Shown in pieces: positions 59,140 through 64,000 of a stretch of DNA of 64,000 nucleotides. This stretch comes from a bacterium (GTDB lineage Bacteria > Actinomycetota > Thermoleophilia > Solirubrobacterales > Solirubrobacteraceae). A program made the position numbers and the translations under genes. The first letter of the stretch is position 1, and each line of letters opens with the position of its first letter. Below the pieces are notes generated by a model that was not told the DNA's origin, did no database searches, and worked only from the letters and a program-made list of their open reading frames with translations. The stretch covers positions 120,253 through 184,252 of the forward strand of contig JAJPKQ010000041.1 of the NCBI GenBank assembly GCA_021323635.1, written 5' to 3'.

Positions 59140-60207
59140 ATGCCGCAACGCAAGGCAACATCTAAGACCAAGGCCGCGAAACGGCCAGCCACAGTCGCAA
59201 GCAAGGGGTCAAGCGCAAAGGCGGCGCCCGCGCGCCAGCGGTCAAGCAGCCGCGCCGCCGCAGCCGCCTCCTCGCGCTCCTCCGCACGCAGCGGCTCGAG
59301 CGCCCGCACTACCGCCAAGCGCGCCGGCGCATCCACCCGCGCCGCCGGAGCGCGTGCCGGCGCGAAGGCAGGCAGCGCCCGCGCCGGTGGCGCACGCGCA
59401 GGCGCGAGCGCCAAGCCTGCCAGCAGCCGCACCGCGGCAAAGGGCGCCAGCACGGCGCGCAAGAGCGCTGCCAAGGGCAGCGCGCCGGCGCGCAAGGGGG
59501 CAAGCAGCCGCGCCCGGGGGACCGCCAAGGCGGCCGCCGCCCCCGCACGGAGCACGAGCGCGAAGGGCGGCCGCGCAGCCGCCAAGGCGCCCGCCCGCAG
59601 GGCCGCCACAACGCGGCGCAGCGGCCGTCGCGGCGGCCGCCTGCGCGCGGAGATAGAGGCCAACGTCGTCGACTTCGGCGAGCGCCTGCGCGCCTACCGC
59701 AAGCAGGCCGGGCTCTCCCAGCTTGCCCTTGCCGAAGGCGCCGACGTCGATCTCGCTGCGATCTCCTTCCTCGAGCGCGCCAAGCGCGCGCCCAACCTCG
59801 GCACGCTCGTGCGCGTCGCCCGCGCCGTCGGCGTGCCCCCGGCGGTGCTCGCCGACGCGGCGGCCGCCAAGACCTACGGCCTGCCCAAGGTCAGCGACGA
59901 GCCGCTGCCGCGCGGTCGCGCCGGGGCGACGAGGGTGCGTCGGCGCGCGCGCGCCAAGGGCGCAGCGGCGCGGGCGCGCAAGAGCCGCGTCGACGCAACC
60001 CCGCTCAAGCGCTTCGGCGCCAACCTGCGCCGCGCGCGCATCGACGCGGGCCTCTCCCAGGAGCGCCTTGCGGGCTCTGCGGAGCTGGATCGCGCGGCGA
60101 TCTCGATCATCGAGCGCGGCGGGCGCTCCGCCAACCTGCGCACGCTGCTGAAGCTAGCCTGGGCGCTCGAGAAGAGCCCCGCGGAGCTGCTCGAGGGCAT
60201 CGAGTAG
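59140..60207 (+). CDS. Histone-H1-like Ala/Lys/Arg/Ser-rich tail fused to two XRE-type HTH domains
   Basis: ~160 aa low-complexity basic N-term; FGERLRAYRKQAGLSQLALAEGADVDLAAISFLERAKRAPNLGTLVRVARAVGV and FGANLRRARIDAGLSQERLAGSAELDRAAISIIERGGRSANLRTLLKLAWAL. Confidence 0.85.
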   Translation: MPQRKATSKTKAAKRPATVASKGSSAKAAPARQRSSSRAAAAASSRSSARSGSSARTTAKRAGASTRAAGARAGAKAGSARAGGARAGASAKPASSRTAAKGASTARKSAAKGSAPARKGASSRARGTAKAAAAPARSTSAKGGRAAAKAPARRAATTRRSGRRGGRLRAEIEANVVDFGERLRAYRKQAGLSQLALAEGADVDLAAISFLERAKRAPNLGTLVRVARAVGVPPAVLADAAAAKTYGLPKVSDEPLPRGRAGATRVRRRARAKGAAARARKSRVDATPLKRFGANLRRARIDAGLSQERLAGSAELDRAAISIIERGGRSANLRTLLKLAWALEKSPAELLEGIE

Positions 60208-60270
60208 AGCCACCGGCGGCACAGATCCGCAAGCGCGCAAGCCCGCAGGCCCGGGTGGGAGCGCGGCGGG

Positions 60271-60298
60271 GGCGGGACCGCCATTCGGCGGTCCCGCC
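60271..60298. terminator. Bidirectional hairpin between XRE gene and ncRNA-B
   Basis: ggcgggaccgcc-attc-ggcggtcccgcc 12-bp perfect stem. Confidence 0.75.
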
Positions 60299-60475
60299 GC
60301 GCCCTGGTCGCGTCTCCGCACCCGGAGCCCTGCGGGGCCCTCCTCCCTGTCCCTATGTGCCTGTCCACTGCCAGGGGGACGGGCGTTGGGCTCCTCCTGA
60401 GACCTTCCTTGGTAGTGGCGAGGGGAAACCACAGACACCGAAGGCTCTCCGCGCCCGTCCCTCCTGACAGGTGGC
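60271..60475 (-). ncRNA. Candidate structured non-coding RNA B (~205 nt)
   Basis: Promoter at 60482-60510, 18-bp helix between 60368-60385 and 60452-60470, terminal hairpin; no convincing ORF. Confidence 0.55.
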
Positions 60476-60481
60476 AGATCT

Positions 60482-60510
60482 CTTATAGCCGATCCGGCAA
60501 GGCATGTCAA
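60482..60510 (-). promoter_or_regulatory. Promoter TTGACA-N17-TATAAG for ncRNA-B
   Basis: Plus strand cttata (60482) and tgtcaa (60505), spacing 17. Confidence 0.75.
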
Positions 60511-60579
60511 GGCCGGGACACAAATAATTTCCGGCCCCCGCCCGATTCGCGCTCACCCGCCGAGCACAGCAGGCGCACC

Positions 60580-60617
60580 GCGAGTGGAGCCGCCTTCCTC
60601 CTTGCGGCTCCACTCGC
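60580..60617 (-). terminator. Hairpin terminator of ncRNA-A
   Basis: gcgagtggagccgc / gcggctccactcgc 14-bp arms, loop AAGGAGGAAG on minus strand. Confidence 0.65.
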
Positions 60618-60761
60618 ATCCCTCTGGCGCCCCCGCGGGACGTCCTCCCTGGATCTTGCTCCTGCGCGTCCCGGTGGATGCGCAGGACCCTCGTCTCCTG
60701 ATGCCTGAGCGCTGTTGACCGCCCAAAGCCGCACCTCGCAAGCCTCCTGCTTGAAGATGCA
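60580..60761 (-). ncRNA. Candidate structured non-coding RNA A (~180 nt)
   Basis: Promoter at 60768-60796; hairpins CAAGC-AGGAG-GCUUG and CCUGCGC...GCGCAGG; terminal 14-bp hairpin 60580-60617. Confidence 0.55.
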
Positions 60762-60767
60762 CCCACC

Positions 60768-60796
60768 CTTATACATCAATCCGAGGCGCCTGTCAA
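60768..60796 (-). promoter_or_regulatory. Promoter TTGACA-N17-TATAAG for ncRNA-A
   Basis: Plus strand cttata (60768) and tgtcaa (60791), spacing 17. Confidence 0.75.
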
Positions 60797-60833
60797 GGCC
60801 CTGCTCACACTGCGGCGAATGCGCTCGTGATCG

Positions 60834-62162
60834 CTAGCGCCCGGCGCTCGGCAGGCCGCCTGTGTAGTAGGCGTAGGTTTCGGCCAGGCCCTCCTCCAGC
60901 CCCACCTTCGGCTCCCAGCCGAAGGCCTCGCGCATGCGCGTGGCATCCAGCGCCGATCGGCGCAGCTCGCCCATGCGCGGGGGCATGTGCTGGGCGGTGA
61001 CGCTGCGCCCGGAGACGCCCTGCAGCAGCTCCCAGAGCCGGTTGACGGAGGTCTGCACGCCCGTGCCGACGTTGTAGACGCCGGGCGAGGGCCGCTCCGC
61101 GGCGGCGACGAACGCCGCAGCAACGTCGCGGACGTGGATGTAGTCGCGCGTCTGCTCGCCGTCGCCGTAGATGCGCGGCGCCTCGCCATTGCGCAGGGCC
61201 TGCGAGAAGATCGCCACCACGCCTGCCTCGCCGTGGGGGTTCTGGCGCGGGCCATAGACGTTGGCCAGACGCAGGACCGTGTTCGGGCACTCGTAGAGGC
61301 GCGCCCAGTGCGTGGTGTAGATCTCGCAGCAGAGCTTGCCGATGCCGTAGGGCGAGAGCGGGTCGGGCGGAAAGTCCTCGTTTGTCGGCAGCGGCGCGTC
61401 TTCGCCGTAGAGGGCGCCGCCGGTGGAGGCAAAGACGAAGCGCGAGTTGCGCGAGCGCGCGCCCTCGAGCACGTTGAAGGTGCCCACGACGTTCGGGAAG
61501 AAGTCCATGAAGGGGCTCTGCACCGAGACGGTGACGCTCGCCTGCGCGGCAAGGTGGAAGACGTAGTCGGGGCAGAAGTGGTAGGCGAGCTGAAAGGCGC
61601 GCACGTCATCGACAAGGTTCATCTTCTCGAACATCGCGCCGTCGGGGACGTTCTCGATCCGCCCGCTGGAGAGGTCGTCGACGACCAGCACGCGATAGCC
61701 GCGCTCGAGCAGCAGCTCCGCGACATGCGAGCCGATGAAGCCCGCGCCGCCCGTCACCAGCGCGCGCTTGCCCGCGATGCGCTCCTCCTCGTCGAGGCGC
61801 AGGTAGGACCACTCCGGCCAGTGGCGGCGCTCGAGCACCAGTTCACGCGCCTCTTCCTCGGTGTAGTAGCCCTCCTTGCAGATCTTTTCGATGAAGGCGT
61901 AGTCGTCGAAGGGCACCCCTTCCTCATCGAGCTCGTCGGGCTCTTCGTTGTAGTAGTCCTCCTCGTCCTCCTCATCCTCCTCGCCGCCGCCGCCGGCCTC
62001 GGCGATCAGCTCTTCGAGCTCTGCGTCGTCGAACGCCGGGGCGCCCTGCGAGCGCTCCACGTCAAACTCGCTTGCGGCGGCGACGCGATCCTCCTCGCTG
62101 CGCTCGCCCCCCTGCCGCTGCGACCACCGGCTCTCCTCATCCCCTGACCGCTCAGCTGTCAT
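60834..62162 (-). CDS. NDP-sugar epimerase/dehydratase (extended SDR) with acidic N-terminal extension
   Basis: RALVTGGAGFIGSHVAELLLERGYRVLVVDDLSSG; SPYGIGKLCCE; N-term GEEDEEDEEDYYNEEPDELDEEG. Confidence 0.85.
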   Translation of the reverse strand: MTAERSGDEESRWSQRQGGERSEEDRVAAASEFDVERSQGAPAFDDAELEELIAEAGGGGEEDEEDEEDYYNEEPDELDEEGVPFDDYAFIEKICKEGYYTEEEARELVLERRHWPEWSYLRLDEEERIAGKRALVTGGAGFIGSHVAELLLERGYRVLVVDDLSSGRIENVPDGAMFEKMNLVDDVRAFQLAYHFCPDYVFHLAAQASVTVSVQSPFMDFFPNVVGTFNVLEGARSRNSRFVFASTGGALYGEDAPLPTNEDFPPDPLSPYGIGKLCCEIYTTHWARLYECPNTVLRLANVYGPRQNPHGEAGVVAIFSQALRNGEAPRIYGDGEQTRDYIHVRDVAAAFVAAAERPSPGVYNVGTGVQTSVNRLWELLQGVSGRSVTAQHMPPRMGELRRSALDATRMREAFGWEPKVGLEEGLAETYAYYTGGLPSAGR

Positions 62163-62300
62163 CTCTTCGCGCCTCTCTTGGTGTTGTAGCTCCTGGATGC
62201 CGCGGGCGCCGCGGGCGCTCGGGCAGCGTTGACAGCCGGGACGCTACCAGCCAGCGCACGCGCGCAGCGGCCCACGCGAACCCCTCCGCTCAGCTCCCCT

Positions 62301-62948
62301 TCAGATCGCGACCGCACGCTCCTGGAGGTGCGCTGCGACCTTGCGCTTGACGCGCTGCAGGGCGTTGTCCACGGTCTTCGTCGGGCAGCCGACGCGCGCT
62401 GCGATCTGCTCGTAGCTCATGCCGTCGAGATAGAGCGAGAGGACGCGGCTCTCAAGCTCGGAGAGCGATCCGGCAAGGCACTGCAGCAGCGCCCGCAGCT
62501 CCTCGGCCGAGGAGACCTGGCTGAAGGGCTCCCCGGCGCTTGGCCCCGGCAGGATCTGCTCGAGCGTCCCCTGCTCGTCGCCGCCTGCACCCGGCTTGAG
62601 CGAGAAGGGCACGTACTGGTTGAGCGGCGCGTGCTTCTTGCGCGTCGCCGTCTTCACCGCCGTGATGATCTGGCGGGTGATGCACAGCTCGGCGAAGTTG
62701 CGGAAGGAGGATTCGCGATCGGGGCGGAAGTCGCGGATCGCCTTGAAGAGCCCGAGCATGCCCTCCTGGAGCAGGTCGTCGGTGTCGCCGCCCGCCAGGA
62801 AGTAGGAGGAGGCCTTCAGGCGCACAAAGGACTGGTACCTGCGGATCAGGCGGTTGCGTGCCGCCACCTCGCCCCTGCTGGCAAGGGCGACAAGGAAGCG
62901 ATCATCAACCTGTACTTCACGTCGAGATTTAGATGCAGCGTATGCCAC
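62301..62948 (-). CDS. Sigma-70 family factor, SigH-like
   Basis: GDTDDLLQEGMLGLFKAIRDFRPDRESSFRNFAELCITRQIITAVKTATRKKH; region 4 MSYEQIAARVGCPTKTVDNALQRVKRK; GTG start preceded by GGAAAGGA. Confidence 0.85.
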   Translation of the reverse strand: MAYAASKSRREVQVDDRFLVALASRGEVAARNRLIRRYQSFVRLKASSYFLAGGDTDDLLQEGMLGLFKAIRDFRPDRESSFRNFAELCITRQIITAVKTATRKKHAPLNQYVPFSLKPGAGGDEQGTLEQILPGPSAGEPFSQVSSAEELRALLQCLAGSLSELESRVLSLYLDGMSYEQIAARVGCPTKTVDNALQRVKRKVAAHLQERAVAI

Positions 62949-63080
62949 GAGCAGATCCTTTCCGGGCTGCGAGCGGGCACATTCACGTGCTGCCCAGCCC
63001 AAAAGTCGCTCAGTGGCGCACTCCTCCCCCGGCGCCAAGACTGAGATTTGTATCTGAAGCTCAGCTTTATGTTGAACGGC

Positions 63081-63109
63081 ATACTGCCACACCCTGCGGA
63101 CGTCGTCAA
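63081..63109 (-). promoter_or_regulatory. Promoter TTGACG-N17-CAGTAT upstream of SigH-like gene
   Basis: Plus strand atactg (63081) and cgtcaa (63104), spacing 17. Confidence 0.5.
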
Positions 63110-63184
63110 GTCAGCGCGGCAAAACGCACAGAAACTTGCAAAAGCTGCTCAACGCTGCGCAGCTGGCGGGGTGCGGCTGCGCTT

Positions 63185-64000
63185 CTAGTCCGGCGCCTGG
63201 CCGCCCGGGCCCTCGCTCGCACGTGCAATGAGCTCCGGGCCGCCGGGCCCGTCGCGCAGCACCCAGCCACGCTCGCGAATCTCCTCGCGCAGCTGATCCG
63301 CACGCGCGTAGTCGCGTGCCGCCCGCGCCCGCTCGCGCTCCTCAAGTAGCACCGCAAGCTCCGGATCGCCTGCCAGCGGGTCGCGCGCGCTCTCCAGCGG
63401 CTGCACGTCGAGGCCAAGGACATCGAGCATCTCGCGCAGATCCTCGTCGCCGACCTCCTCCCCGGCGACGGCGCGCCGGTTTGCCTCCCGCACCCAGCCG
63501 AAGAGCGCCGCCAGCGCGCGCGGCGTGTTGAAGTCCTCAGCAAGCGCCGCAAAGAAGCCCGCCCTGATCGGCGCCATCGCCTGCGGGCTCGCCCGCCCCG
63601 CCTGCAGGCGCCGGAGCGCCTCGCGGATGCGCGCGATGCCAAGCTCTGCGTCGCGCAGCGCCTGGGGCGAGTAGAGCAGCGGCTGGCGGTAGTGGCCTGA
63701 GAGCAGGAAGAGGATCGTCGCGTGCGCGCCAAAGGCTCCGATCACCTCGTGCAGCGGCGCGATGTTGCCAAGCGACTTTGCCATCTTCTCGCCCGTCATC
63801 TGCACCATCCCGTTGTGCACCCACAGCCGCGCCAGCTCGGCGCCCTCCTGCTCGTGCGCGCAGCGACTCTGGGCTGCCTCGTTCTCATGGTGGGGGAAGA
63901 TCAGGTCCGCGCCGCCGCCGTGGATCGCAAAGCCCACGCCAAGCGCCGCCTCAGCCATCGCGGAGCACTCGATGTGCCAGCCCGGGCGACCCTCCCCCCA
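63185..64000 (-). CDS. cysS: Cysteinyl-tRNA synthetase, C-terminal part (runs off window)
   Basis: GWHIECSAMAEAALGVGFAIHGGGADLIFPHHENEAAQ; GEKMAKSLGN. Confidence 0.93.
   Translation of the reverse strand, partial: WGEGRPGWHIECSAMAEAALGVGFAIHGGGADLIFPHHENEAAQSRCAHEQEGAELARLWVHNGMVQMTGEKMAKSLGNIAPLHEVIGAFGAHATILFLLSGHYRQPLLYSPQALRDAELGIARIREALRRLQAGRASPQAMAPIRAGFFAALAEDFNTPRALAALFGWVREANRRAVAGEEVGDEDLREMLDVLGLDVQPLESARDPLAGDPELAVLLEERERARAARDYARADQLREEIRERGWVLRDGPGGPELIARASEGPGGQAPD

Noticed and set aside
60271-60475. 4.5S SRP RNA, tmRNA or RNase P RNA
   Set aside because: None of the diagnostic core motifs (e.g. GGAA-tetraloop SRP core, tmRNA ends, GAGGAAAGUC of RNase P) were found on either strand.
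60987-62147. 386-aa plus-strand ORF opposite the epimerase
   Set aside because: Antisense reading; the minus strand carries canonical SDR motifs.

Overview
High-GC actinobacterial-type window, in the style of Thermoleophilia/Solirubrobacterales (taxonomy is inference). Main blocks: (1) 0.2-7.4 kb: divergent, translationally coupled light/singlet-oxygen cluster: CarH/LitR-type B12-binding MerR regulator, SDR, SRPBCC and photolyase on one side; FAD amine-oxidase-like protein, DUF1365 and CFA synthase on the other. Five 11-bp direct repeats lie in front of the regulator. (2) 7.4-8.7 kb: MntA-HepT (MNT-HEPN) toxin-antitoxin pair with both signature motifs, followed by a degenerate copy of the photolyase 3' end. 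(3) 8.7-47 kb: a large set of exported proteins: FN3/beta-helix/IPT-TIG/RCC1 giants, a secretory lipase, an S53 protease, a PEBP-like protein, seven collagen-like G-X-T proteins and several families of shared uncharacterised modules. GGDEF/HD-GYP and PucR regulators are embedded in this block. (4) 47-58.7 kb: glycan/glycosylation locus (RmlC-like, two GT2, DUF2304, flippase, GT39-like, epimerase, GMC oxidoreductase). (5) 59-64 kb: histone-H1-like tail fused to tandem XRE domains, two tandem candidate non-coding RNAs with near-consensus promoters and hairpin terminators, NDP-sugar epimerase, SigH-like sigma factor, partial cysS. Leads I rate highest: the tandem ncRNAs (60.27-60.77 kb), an apparent Glu codon split (GAA in exported proteins, GAG in cytosolic ones), the TA module beside a photolyase remnant, the 11-bp operator array, and the histone-like XRE protein. 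All calls are by eye from sequence and the ORF track; no searches were run.
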